NCBI RefSeq assembly: GCF_001625215.2
Contig: NC_030381.2
Location: 40,236,689-40,300,688, forward strand
Length of the DNA stretch: 64,000 nt
Source: Daucus carota subsp. sativus
Taxonomy: Eukaryota; Streptophyta; Magnoliopsida; Apiales; Apiaceae
Direction: 5' to 3'
Positions 22,630 to 38,700 of the stretch are shown here, piece by piece. Each line of letters opens with the position of its first letter. Position 1 is the first letter of the stretch. Position numbers and translations under genes: made by a program. The notes beneath the pieces are model-generated. The model did no database searches and was not told where the DNA came from. It saw only the letters and a program-made list of their open reading frames with translations.

Positions 22630-23485
22630 CCTTGGTGAGAGTCTGGGTAACTGAGTTAGCCTGTAATATAAGAACTACACATGATCATCCTTTTTCAACA
22701 ATCATAATTATGATAGAATCAACATATGAAACGAAATGCCACAATTGTGTGGAATCAACATACGAGATTTTCGCTATACAAAGGAATGTTTGGTTGCTTG
22801 CGTTATGCGGCTTACTTATCCAACCATAGGTAAAATTGTGTTTTGCATCAGTTAAATGTGTGTTTCTAAGATTTCATTCAAATTGATTTGACCTCTTTTA
22901 TATAAGAGTGCAGGTTCTATAGCTGTTTCAAGGTGATTTTATTGTCTTCGGTGAAATATCAGATCAATAAAAGCTTGTGTTCGTTGAAGGATCAACAAAA
23001 AACTGGGCTTAGGAAACTCTAAACTCTCAAAAGATGGCATAATTATAAATGTCGGATCGAGTCTTTCTATTGCACTTTGAACCAATGTGTTTAAACAGTT
23101 CTTCCGTCTCGGTTAATTGGATACATAGACAAATAATCTCGATGCAATTAGGGATATGATAATCAGTTTACACATCAAAAACTATATCAATAAAAACAAT
23201 TGTCGCAGTTTTGGTACCCGTTGAAGAACAACATCTACATAGTAGAATTTAATAGCCGACACAACTAATTTAACCTAAAATATTCGAGACTAGAAGTTAA
23301 GATAATAAACTTTTTCTGAATGACCAAAGATCTGGCCGGACTTCGATAAAAGAAGTTGATCATTTCAAGTATATACAACACTTTCCGGTTTAGCAGGGGT
23401 TTTAGCCTTAGGTTAGCCTCTTCAAGTTTTGTATAAAGCATGGTTTGTAGAATAGGGGCTTGGTTATATTTGAAAGATATACCAT
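22630..23485. other. Spacer between the 7SL-like gene and U1 copy 2
   Basis: AT-rich; no gene, U6-like sequence or further upstream sequence element was found here. Confidence 0.6.
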
Positions 23486-23489
23486 TCTG

Positions 23490-23539
23490 AACCCACATCG
23501 AAAAGGAACAAAACATCAGCCTAACAGTGACCTATAAAT
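23490..23539 (+). promoter_or_regulatory. USE and TATA box of U1 copy 2
   Basis: AACCCACATCG at 23490-23500 and TATAAATA from 23533 leave a 32-nt gap. The RNA start is 32 nt after the TATA start. Confidence 0.94.
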
Positions 23540-23564
23540 AACGAGGAGGCTGCGAACTTGCAAA

Positions 23565-23727
23565 TTACTTACCTGGACAGGGTCAATGGCTGATCAAGAA
23601 GGGCCATGGCCTAGGTTAGAGGCTTCCATTGCACTCAGGAAGGGCTCTCGCCTAAGGTCTACCCAAGTGGTGGAGCCTATGTCATAATTTGTGACAGGTG
23701 GAGCTTGCGTTCGCGCAGCTCCGCGCC
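23565..23727 (+). ncRNA. U1 spliceosomal snRNA, copy 2
   Basis: Same length as copy 1 (163 nt) and nearly identical, with about eight substitutions by eye (for example CAGGGTCAATGG against CGGGGTCGATGG). The 5'-splice-site recognition sequence ACTTACCTG is intact at 23567-23575; the two bases before it read TT rather than AT. The Sm site AATTTGTG and the 3' stem TTGCGTTCGCGCA are present. The 3'-end element CAATTCTAGTAAAA follows at 23726-23739. It shares no flanking similarity with copy 1 apart from promoter elements. Last gene of the cluster. Confidence 0.96.
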
Positions 23728-24680
23728 AATTCTAGTAAAAATATTTTTTGCATTCATTTTTTTTTTTGCATTCATTTATTTGAAGCTAATGTGAAATTTA
23801 ATTATAGTATTTGGCAATTTATTATTTATAATATTAACCAAGTTGAGATCTATTAAACTATATAGTTTCAGGATTTTATTTGCCTCAAATTTTCGGAAGG
23901 CCCTTAAAAAATGAAGTCATATCATTTGAAAAGAATGTTGAAGTTTTGGTGACACTGAAGAGCAAGGAATGCATAGTAGAATCACAATTCTTGACATGAC
24001 AAGATCAAGGGACATGCGATGATTGACTAGTATAATACGAGCATGATTCACATCTGATGAAACTTTAGCTTGGAAGGATTGTTGCCTTCCTCTTATGGCA
24101 TGATTTATGGCTGAATCAGTTGACAGTTGCAGTCTATTATGGCATAGGCAGGAACTATCTTCTCTCAATGTAAATAGGCAGTATTTGCACAATTTTCACA
24201 AAATCTGGTGCTAGCTTTCTACCTGGTTCTGTTACGGAGCTATTCTTAGCACTTCTCTTTGTGAACCAGGAGCTTGGAGCTCTTTTCCGGTTGCTTGCTA
24301 AATCAAGGACTTTACCAGTGTTTCAAGTCTAACTATACTTTTAAGCTGAAAAATGTTTATTTGTGTAATAAATTAGAAGTACAATTAAAATTAGAAATAA
24401 GTCACATACTGAAAAATTCGTTTTATGTACTCTTTTCTTTATACACTTTATTCAGTTACTTAATTTTTAAATTTTTTTGACAAAATTTACCTTTAAGTTA
24501 TAATTTATCTATAAATCACTTTTATTTTTATCATTATATTTTTAGTAATCCATAAATCATTAATAAATTAAAATTACTCAAACAAATAATTTGAACTCTA
24601 AACTTAAATCATAAATCAAAATATTAAAAACAACCAAATGGTCTCTTAAACATGCGCGCAATATTGTTGCTAATCTATTA

Positions 24681-25404
24681 CTCCCCGTCTCATTTTAAGT
24701 GGAATGTTTTGACTTTCGTCGGTCAAATTGACCAATATTTGATCAAAGATAAAGAATAAATTCATTATTATTTTAAAAAATTAAAAATTACATTTTATAT
24801 TATATTATATGTACTTTATAATGACATAATTTTTTTTACCTTTAAAAAGTATATTATATGTGTAAATCTTACGGGGGTGTATTCGATTGGGATTTTAATG
24901 CATTGTTTTTAGTCTATGGATTTTAATGGATTGTATGGGATTTTGATTTTTTGCGGATTCTTGATGAAATGTCGCAGAGTTGATATGATTTAGGTACAAT
25001 TCTTCGAAATCCCATTAAATTTGGTGGGATTTCAAAAAACTTAAAATACACTGAAGAATGCCACAAAATCCATCATTTTATGAAATGAAAAAAAATCCAT
25101 CAGCATTTGAATACCATCAGATTTTAATGGATTTTAAACAATCCCAATTGAATACCATCGGATTTTAAAGCATAATTTAAAATCCCAATTGAATACCACT
25201 AGATTTTGCAGCATAGTTTAAAATCCCAATTGAATACCTCAAGATATTAATGGATTTCAAACAATCCCAATCGAATACCCTTGGATTTCATGAATGCAAA
25301 AAAATGTTTTAAAATCCCAATCCAATACACCCATCTTTAGTCAAGATTTGGTCAATTTGATCATTTAAAACTCAAACTGGACAATTAAAATGAGACGAGG
25401 TGAG
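24681..25404. mobile_element. Stowaway-like MITE interrupted by another element
   Basis: The left arm (CTCCCCGTCTCATTTTAA...) and right arm (...TTAAAATGAGACGAGGTGAG) are inverse to each other and flanked by TA (24679-24680 and 25405-25406). Inner parts of the arms also pair (GTCAAATTGACCAA.. against ..TTTGGTCAATTTGATC). The arms are separated by the element at 24875-25332. Confidence 0.8.
24875..25332. mobile_element. TIR element with subterminal repeats, nested copy
   Basis: It begins GGGTGTATTCGATTGGG and ends with the inverse, CCCAATCCAATACACCC. Several direct and inverted repeats of 'aaaatcccaattgaatacc' fill the right half. A related, rearranged copy lies at 32151-33249. The superfamily is undetermined; the flanking duplication is unclear (ATCTT on both sides). 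Confidence 0.75.
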
Positions 25405-26229
25405 TATTAAATTGCTGGCTCAATAAGTCATCTCTCTCATGATTTGTTCTGGGTTTGAACTTGTAGCGCACGATCGCAAGAGAAAAGATATTTAATTATA
25501 TATTTTAAATATTATTTTATCAATAATATTTAAAATATTAAAAAACTAGGAAAATAAGAATTAGATTTTCCTACATTTAACAACACTAACAGAAAATTGG
25601 AAAGAGATAGTTAAGTTTTATTAATTTTACCATTTTGAACCAGCCCCCATCGTGTCCTATAAGTCTTTTTTCAGCAAATCGAAAGTCAAGTTTCGGGATT
25701 GCAGAATCACTTAGCCCAGAGCCAGATTTACGTGTATGTAGTTTCTTATACTCGATTTAACACACACAAACACACACTCGTTGCTTGTGTAATATCTCTA
25801 GTTGTATAGATTCCTGAATTCATTGATGTTAGTGCCAGACCTAATTTTACTTTGTAAATACCTTTGAATTTTGATCATACATCTTTGATGCTTTTGTTTC
25901 TAATTTTAGATTCCAGGTCTTAACTTTAATCTTTTGTTTCATAGTCTGCTGAAAGTAATACAACAAGCTGTATTGTCACATGATGAGTAGTTAAGAATGA
26001 AATCGCAACTTCTGTTATGTAATACTAATCAAAGTTTGTTAGGATATTATACTGTTTTAACCATTGTTTGAATTGTTGTTATCAATTTTAGCAACTTATC
26101 GTATTCAGGCTTTCTTACTGTTTTTCTCTCCTCTGACGAGTTGCGGCTTTAAGTCCTTATTAAGATTTTTAACATTGTCCAATCCAAACCCCTTATATTG
26201 TACAGGTAATTGACTGGGCTGATTAAGCA

Positions 26230-31450
<5,221 letters not shown>

Positions 31451-31783
31451 AGCAGATATTGCAAAAAAACTTTTTTCTTCTCACTCTCTCTTTTTTTTTA
31501 TTAGTTTTTTTCGCCAGGTACTGCTAAATGCTGTGTTCCGACAGTGAGGGTAATCTGGTTGGAAAACTCCTAAATTTTGTGTCTGACTAGCTTAAAGATG
31601 AATCATTGAAAGGAGATTGCCTAAATAATGTAATTTCTTAGTTTGCTGATTTTGTTCAACTGGTGTTGGGAGTGACCCGGAGGAAAACAACATATGGAAG
31701 AACTAGAGAATTCCAACCTGTACATGTAATGGTGGGAAAACATCTGTCTGCGAGTGAGAGAAAGAATGTACATAATGTGTATA

Positions 31784-31977
31784 ACGGTTTTCCTATGGTG
31801 TGCCCATGGGCACATGCTAAGCGCGGAAAATTTTGTGCTTGAGAGATTTTGATTGGCTCCTCTCTCTTGATAATGGTGGACCCCCTGCAAATACAGCAAC
31901 CACACCAATCAAAATCTCCCAAATACAAAAATTTCCGCGCTTAGCATGTGCCCATGGGCACACACTAGACAAACCGT
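31784..31977. mobile_element. Short MITE with long terminal inverted repeats
   Basis: The arms (about 75 bp: ACGGTTT, then GTGTGCCCATGGGCACATGC, then AAGCGCGGAAA..) are nearly perfect inverses, with a central stretch of about 45 bp. GTATA flanks both ends (31779-31783 and 31978-31982). The palindrome GTGCCCATGGGCAC lies in each arm. It sits a few hundred bases past the COQ5 stop and could be within or next to its 3'-UTR. Confidence 0.85.
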
Positions 31978-32150
31978 GTATATAATTATTAATATTTTGA
32001 CTTTTCTTTCGTGGACTTTGTTTTGATTGCATATTTAAAAAACTTTTTTTATGAATAAAGATATGATAATAATATTTTTATTCAAAAATGATATTATAAG
32101 TATATGGCTAATTTTTTTGAAAATAGGTATAAGAAAATCAAAAGATTTAC

Positions 32151-33249
32151 GGATGTATTCGATTGAGATTTTAATGGATTATTTTTAGTTTATGGATTTT
32201 AATGGATTGTATGTGATTTTTTTTTTTTTTGAAAAAAAAGGAGATAATTCATTAAATAACAGCCATACGGCATCTATAAAAATGATCGAGTCGAACAAAC
32301 ATAGAACATATTAACACGTCTGTTTTCATACCCAAGATGAGACAAATAAGCGATGTTGAAATTGACGATAGTATATTTATAGAACCTCGCTCTGTGTTCA
32401 CCATCATTTCCAAAATAAATCCGTTTGAGCTATCAACCACAAATGCGATTCCCGGAAGGCTTTTATCAAAATCCAAAACAACTCTCACAAAAGGAGAGAA
32501 AAATCACACACTCTCACCAGGAGAGAAATCAAAATAACACACGAGAGAAAATTCAATTGCAAACTAAAATGATTACATCTGCACCACGAACCCACACTAG
32601 AAGATGATCGATCCACTCACAAATCCAAAAATTCCTCTAGAAACGAATAAGAACGAAAATTCAAAGTTTCGGTGATATAGATCTAGGATAACTTTGCCCA
32701 AAGAGAGAGTTTTATTGAGAAAATCAATGAAACAAACATGAACAACCGGAAAACAAGCAAGTAAACGAAAGGATTCGGGGCTTTCCGCCGAAAAATCGGT
32801 GGAAGCCCCGGGATGAGAAAAGAGTGAGGCGGCTAGTGAAAAGAGAGAAGAAGACTATGGTTTTATTATTTTTTTGACGGATTGTATGTGATTTTGATTT
32901 TTGTGCGGATTCTTAATAAAATGTATATAGGGGTGTATTGGATTGAGATTTTAAATCATTTTTTTTTCATTCATGAAATCTGAGAGTATTCGATTGGAAT
33001 TGTTTGAAATTCATTAAAATCCAGGGGTATTCAATTGGGATTTTAAATTATGATACAAAATCTGGTGGTATTCGATTAAGATTTTAAATTATATTTTAAA
33101 ATCTGATGATATTCAATTGTGATTGTTTAAAATCTGTTGGTATTCAAATGCTGATGGATTTTTTTGAATTTCATAAAATTATGAATTTTGTGACATTTTT
33201 CGGTGTATTTTTAATTTTTTGAAATTCCATCAAAATCCATGCAGGGTCC
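32151..33249. mobile_element. Rearranged copy of the GGGTGTATT element, carrying a retroposon
   Basis: The head (32151-32220 and 32879-32925) matches the start of the element at 24875. The segment 32931-33249 matches the other end of that element in inverted order. A 658-bp insertion interrupts the head. Confidence 0.65.
32221..32878 (-). mobile_element. Poly(A)-tailed non-LTR retroposon with 17-bp target duplication
   Basis: GGATTGTATGTGATTTT occurs on both sides (32204-32220 and 32879-32895). Read on the minus strand the insert ends in a poly(A) tail, with CTCCTTTTTTTTC just before it, as seen at the ends of plant LINEs. It contains a GC-rich hairpin at about 32776-32810 (GGGGCTTTCC.../GGAAGCCCC). 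A minus-strand frame of about 78 codons (32488-32252) is not recognised. It is either a 5'-truncated or deleted LINE or a SINE-like derivative. Confidence 0.75.
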
Positions 33250-33439
33250 TTCATAGTCTTGAGCTATGTATAAACTTAAGTCATCTACAATTTTTTTTAA
33301 TAAGAAAAGTCATCCACAATTAATCAAACAACACGAGAACATAAAAGTTGTAACAAAACATGATCACTAAACTCTGACAAAAAAAAACACATAGATCACT
33401 AAACTATAAATCATATTAAAACACCATATACAAATGTTT

Positions 33440-33822
33440 AGACCATCTCCAACCCATCAAAATCTTTAGCTAAAATTCATTAAATCATATTATGAATAAA
33501 AAATTATCGATAATGTCTGAAATTCGCTCCACTCTAATCACACATAACTCTTATCTAAAAATATAGCCAAACAATTGATGTTGGCTATATTTGGCCAACC
33601 ACTACAGGCCAGACTGTAGCAATATTGTAGTAAGATTTCGTATCATTACCATATAATAATATACATTTTATTTATTACAATTTGAAAGAATAATAACTTA
33701 CTATTTCTGAGATATAGCCAACCAATATAGCCAGTACCATCGAAGCAAAATAACTTACAGCTTCGACAAATTTTATATTAGATCTTATAGGTCTAATTTA
33801 GCCAACACTATTGAAGATGCTC
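33440..33822. mobile_element. Probable MITE with CATCTCCAACC-type ends
   Basis: The left end AGACCATCTCCAACCC and the inverse of the right end (AAGAGCATCTTCAATAG) are similar, as in many plant MITEs. Internal inverse matches involve 'atagccaa' and 'ttggctat'. The exact ends and target duplication were not resolved. Confidence 0.5.
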
Positions 33823-33956
33823 TTAGATATCAAAATGTAGAGTATACGTACTACTCTGCGATCACATTTATCAAAAGCATATTAATTAATACCATTTATC
33901 TAGATGAATATGAAGAATCTCAAACATTAACCATGTTTTATTTTAGAATTAATGAC

Positions 33957-34393
33957 TTTTTAGCCCTTGAAGTATGGGTGGAAGTTCCGATACGGTCTCA
34001 AAATTTAAAAACGTACCTTTCGACCCTCAAAATATCCTTATCGTATCTTTTAGCCTTTTTTAAAAATACCGGTATAAATCGGGGATAAACTTGACGATTC
34101 ATATTCGGAGTAAAGTTTGGGCGTACATTTTAACTCTTAAAGTATACATCTCGTTCCGTTTAACCCCTAAAGAATACATTAAAATACATTAGATTTTCAT
34201 TTTAACCCTTAATGTTTAATTCCCTTTTTAACCTTTGTGAAATGTCAACTTTGTCGACCCCGCTATATACCGGTATACACCATAAAAGCTAAAAGATACG
34301 ATAAAGATACTTTGAGGGTCGAAAGGTACGTTTTTAAATTTCGAGGTCGCATCAGAACTTCCACCCAAACTTAAAGAGATAAAAGGTTAAACC
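33957..34393. mobile_element. Fold-back element with terminal inverted repeats of about 110 bp
   Basis: 33966-34070 (GGGTGGAAGTTCCGATACGG, then AAAAACGTACCTTTCGACCC and so on) is repeated in inverse at about 34270-34385 with few mismatches. The ends are AT-rich (TTTTTAGCCCTT and the inverse-like AAGAGATAAAAGG). Long arms suggest a Mutator-like or fold-back non-autonomous element; no target duplication was established. Confidence 0.7.
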
Positions 34394-34731
34394 TTTATTT
34401 TAACAAAGAAAAATAATCAATGCAGAAGCGGTGAAAGGGATATTGTTGACGGAGATCTAGATAAAGGAAACACTGGTTATCGATGATGATGGTGATATGA
34501 AAATGAAATAATAAAAAATTTGTCGGATATATGAACAAAATATAAAGATAAATAAGAAAGAGCGGATGTACATAATTAAAGTTTGAGTTATTGTTTTTAC
34601 TTACTCTTGTAAATGATGTATTTTTCTCTTTTTCTCTTGAGTTTTTCTCTCAAAAACCGAAACCTAGTTTGTGGGCTATCTTTTCAGGGTCAATATCGTC
34701 TGAACCTTGCTTACTTTTCGGTTACATGGTA

Positions 34732-34980
34732 CTCCCTCCATTTTTTTCTCCCTGTTCCATATGCTGGCATTGTTCATAACATGAGATAAATTACTAATTT
34801 ACGTCTAATAAACTTAAATATAGTTTTGAGTGATCTTGTTGGATTTGTATTCACGAGTACTTTAATACGGTGAAATTTTTATATTAAATAATAATACAAA
34901 ATTAAAAATATTAATGATTAAAAAATATGTGTTGGTAAACGTTAAAGACAAATAGAAAAAATAATAAGAGACGGAGGGAG
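34732..34980. mobile_element. Stowaway-like MITE upstream of DGAT2
   Basis: It starts CTCCCTCCAT and ends GACGGAGGGAG, flanked by TA (34730-34731 and 34981-34982). It ends about 540 bp before the DGAT2 start codon and so lies in its promoter region. Confidence 0.8.
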
Positions 34981-35411
34981 TATTGTTTGATGAACGAAGT
35001 AAACTCTATTCCGTGGAATGTTGTATTCTCGATATTCAGTTTCGATGGAAATTTATTTTCCTTCTTAAAAGCCCGAATTACCGCTGTGCTCGTAACTTCA
35101 TAAATCTATGCAATTCCAATTCCAAATCATAAATTTATGAAACAAATATGATCCAAATTATTTTTTTATCTAAATTTTGGAGACGTTTTTGCTTTCACTC
35201 AGATGAAAGACTTTTTTGTATTTTTGTTCGGGCACACTCGAGAAAGATCTCTTGTAGCATTTGTATAGTAGGGATATTTTTGGTTGGGAGTGGTTTAACA
35301 CCACAGTGATTGGGCTTGGAAAGCTTGAAATTTGGGCATGCTGATTAGCTGTCATGTTTCCAAATTTCCTAATATCATCTGCTTCCCACTGCTTGGCCGG
35401 AATATATTAAT

Positions 35412-35414
<3 letters not shown>

Positions 35415-35447
<33 letters not shown>
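35415..35447. repeat. (CT)n tract in the DGAT2 leader
   Basis: About 16 TC units lie 74 nt before the ATG, probably in the 5'-UTR or core promoter. Such pyrimidine patches are common near plant transcription starts. Confidence 0.9.
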
Positions 35448-35451
<4 letters not shown>

Positions 35452-35520
35452 ACAATACACTTGCACGCGCGCGCGCACATTTATATTGTGTTGTTTCTAC
35501 AACAACTCACTCTCCTGGTG

Positions 35521-35750
35521 ATGGCTCCTCAAGTCGGCGACGGAGTCCCTGAAGCCTCCTCCACGGAGCCAACCATATTCAAACCCAAAGAAACTTCAGC
35601 GTTTCACTCCTATTTAACAATTTTATTGTGGCTCGGATCCATTCATTTCATCGTCTTCCTTATTCTCTTCTCCTTCTTCTTCCTCTCTTTCTCCAAGTCT
35701 CTGCTGTTAGTAATCTCTCTCTCTCTCTCTCTCCCCCTCTCCCTCTCCCT

Positions 35751-35787
<37 letters not shown>

Positions 35788-38700
35788 TCTCCCCCCCCCC
35801 CCCCTCTCCCCAACCAGTCAACCAAATTTGAAGTCTTTATATGAAAATATACTGATTTGGACTTTATTTTTGAATTTGTTTGTTATTCGACAGTGTATAT
35901 GGATTGCTGCTCTTTCTTGCTCTTGTTCCCGTTAATCCTAATAGTCCATGGGGCCGTAATTTAGCGAGGTCTTACAAAAGATTCTACCTTTATATTTCTC
36001 TGTGTGTGGGATTTTGCGTTGATTATGCACTAATCTTCCACTATGTGTAGGTATATATGCAAGCATGTTTGTGGATATTTCCCTTTGACTTTATATGTGG
36101 AAGATATCAACGCATTCTCTCCGGATCAGGCTTATGGTAATAATTAAAATGTTTCTTTTCTTTAATCTTGTAGTAATTCTGATGATATTTGTGTTAAAGA
36201 TGCTGAGTTTGGATTAATTGGAAATTCGTAAACTGGCCCACCTGCCTATTTCCAATTTTGCTTTGGTGTATAAATATCACTCCCATGTAAAGATTTTAAA
36301 TTGCATCAGCGATATTGAATTATGCGACTTAGTTGTCATCTATTGGTTTTGAGCTATAACAAGGTTTATGGTTTTCAATCAGATCTAACACACAACCTGG
36401 GAAAAAAGGTCCAAGTTTAACTTGCTTCTAGGTAGGCAATCTATATGGATTCTGGTCCCCATTGGTAGTACAGTTGGCCTGATAAAGCATATATACTTTT
36501 CAGATGTGAAATTTTATGTTTACTTCTGTATAGTTCTTAAAGCTAAAACTTGTGTATCCAGGTCTCTTTTGGTACACCTTTCTCTTTTATGCTAGCCAGG
36601 TTTGCCTTTTTCAGCTATAATATATTTGGCTTGCTTTATGCAGTTTTCGGCTATGAGCCGCATTCAGTTTTACCAATTGCTTGTGTTGCACTGGCCGACC
36701 TTACAGGCTTCATGCCTCTTCCGAAAATAAAGGTCCTTGCAAGCAGTGCTGTAAGAATCATATCCTTGTAACCTTACATGAGCTAGAGTTGTATGTTAAT
36801 TCATTTCTTCTATTCTCACAATTGGCAATTACATGTAGGTGTTCCACACTCCATTTCTGAGGCATATATGGACTTGGTTGGGACTTGCCGCAGCATCAAG
36901 GAAAAACTTTTATAATTTCTTGTCATCTGGTTATAGCTGCATTGTAGTCCCAGGTGGAGTGCAAGAGACCTTGTACATGGAACATGGTTCTGAGGTTGAC
37001 ACCCTTTGTGTTTATTTTTTGTTATTGCAAAGTACTACAAAATCTTAATATAACCTTTATCCTTCCTATCATGGGTGTCAAGGGCCCTTTGTAGGCTGTG
37101 TATTAATTAACTTTATAAATACATGTTCTGCCTTTTTATCATGCATTATATGATCTTTACATTGATCATGCGTAATATGATTTGTATACGATGTTGATTT
37201 CTGCAAATTACTAGCGTAGTCCCTACTAAACAGCCATATAGATAGATGTAATTGATGTAAAAAAAACTACTTTGACAAAAGAGTGTCATCGCCTACATGT
37301 TTTGCTAATTCTTTGTTCATTATCTCTTATAAGGACCCAGTCGTATTTTCAGTGGTAAAATGTTTCAAACAATACAGGACAAATGCTTAGCTAAAGATCT
37401 CATTTACCTCATTTTGTTTATGTTATTATTCTTTAGCAATTTTTCATTTTGTAGGTTGCTTTTCTTAAAGCAAGAAGAGGATTTGTACGAATAGCAATGG
37501 AGAAGGGATGCCCAATAGTTCCAGTGTTTTGTTTTGGACAGGTACTGCTTTCTCATTCCCTATGTTTTTGTGTATTATATGCTTTTGAGATTTATGGCAT
37601 CTTAAAAACCCGCCACATTCAGCATTCTTATTGGGAATGTAACCTTATTGTATATGTTATATGTACTTTGTCAATCCATAATGTATATAATATGTTGTGA
37701 AACAGCAGTTATATGTTTTCTAGTATAGCTTGGCTGCTTGTTCATAGCATTTCCTACTGCATCTTTCCCTCTCATCTTCAATGTGCAACTTTGTCCTGTA
37801 GAGTTTTTCGTCTCTGCATGCGCTCCCTGTATACATTCAATATTTACATAGTTTTCTTAAATTGCTGCAGACGGAAATCTACAAATGGTGGAAACCTGGT
37901 GGAAAATTGATCTTCCAACTCGCTAGAGCTATAAAGTTTACACCAATAGTTTTCTGGGGTATATATGGGTATGTCTTGAGCATCAACCTCTCCATACTGA
38001 CCATTTTTATGGACCTCATTTATACGCCTTCGTAAAATTGTGGTGCCTACTGGGATATAAGGCACTTAGTAATGATGCAATAATTGCAGGCGTTGAGAAA
38101 TAATTTGGTGTATAATCTTTTGCGTCAACCAGGAAATTAGGTGACATTTAACAGAACTGACAATAGGCCATTGAATCTTTTCATGCAGTTATGTAGAAAT
38201 GCATTCGCACTTGTGCGTGTAGCATTTCATTTTGTCCTTTCCTGTCAGTTATGGACATGCATTTGTTATTATCTGTTTATACCTATAGGTAATGTTTCTT
38301 TTTTGCAGTTCTCCTCTACCCTTCCGCAAACCAATGTATGTGGTGGTCGGTAAACCCATTAAATTCAAGGAAAACCCACAGCCTACCCCTGAAGAGGTAT
38401 GCTCATTTTTTTTATGTATGTGACTTTTGTACCTCCTCATAGCCTTAATTTGTGTTAATTAGCTGGGACTTATACTAGATTAATATATTTAAGGGTTTTC
38501 AGTAGCAAGAGCTGATTAAGTTAAAGTTTATCTTCCCCATAACATTATTAAGCTCATAATTATTAAATTAAAGTAGGTCTTTATAACATAAAGTTGATTA
38601 GAGAACTGGAAGGAAGTTATGTTTGTGTTAATGGGCATAGGAAAGATTAAAAAGCCGAGACAAGATAATATTGGAAAACATAATAGTCGGCTTTGTAACC

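Larger units (their letters stand above)
23740..25700. other. Intergenic spacer between the snRNA cluster and COQ5
   Basis: No gene recognised. 24681-25404 is a Stowaway-like element carrying another element inside it. The COQ5 promoter and 5'-UTR should begin around 25650-25800. Confidence 0.6.
31451..35400. other. Transposon-rich spacer between COQ5 and DGAT2
   Basis: No host gene recognised. It holds TIR elements at 31784-31977, 32151-33249 (with an inserted retroposon), about 33440-33822, 33957-34393 and 34732-34980. Short open frames here derive from these elements. Confidence 0.7.

Noticed and set aside
35643-35825. Glu/Arg-rich minus-strand frame
   Set aside because: Antisense of the CT microsatellite.
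35332-35844. 170-codon frame covering the DGAT2 start
   Set aside because: It includes true exon 1 of DGAT2 but begins upstream in a CT-rich leader and reads into intron 1. The real start is the ATG at 35521.
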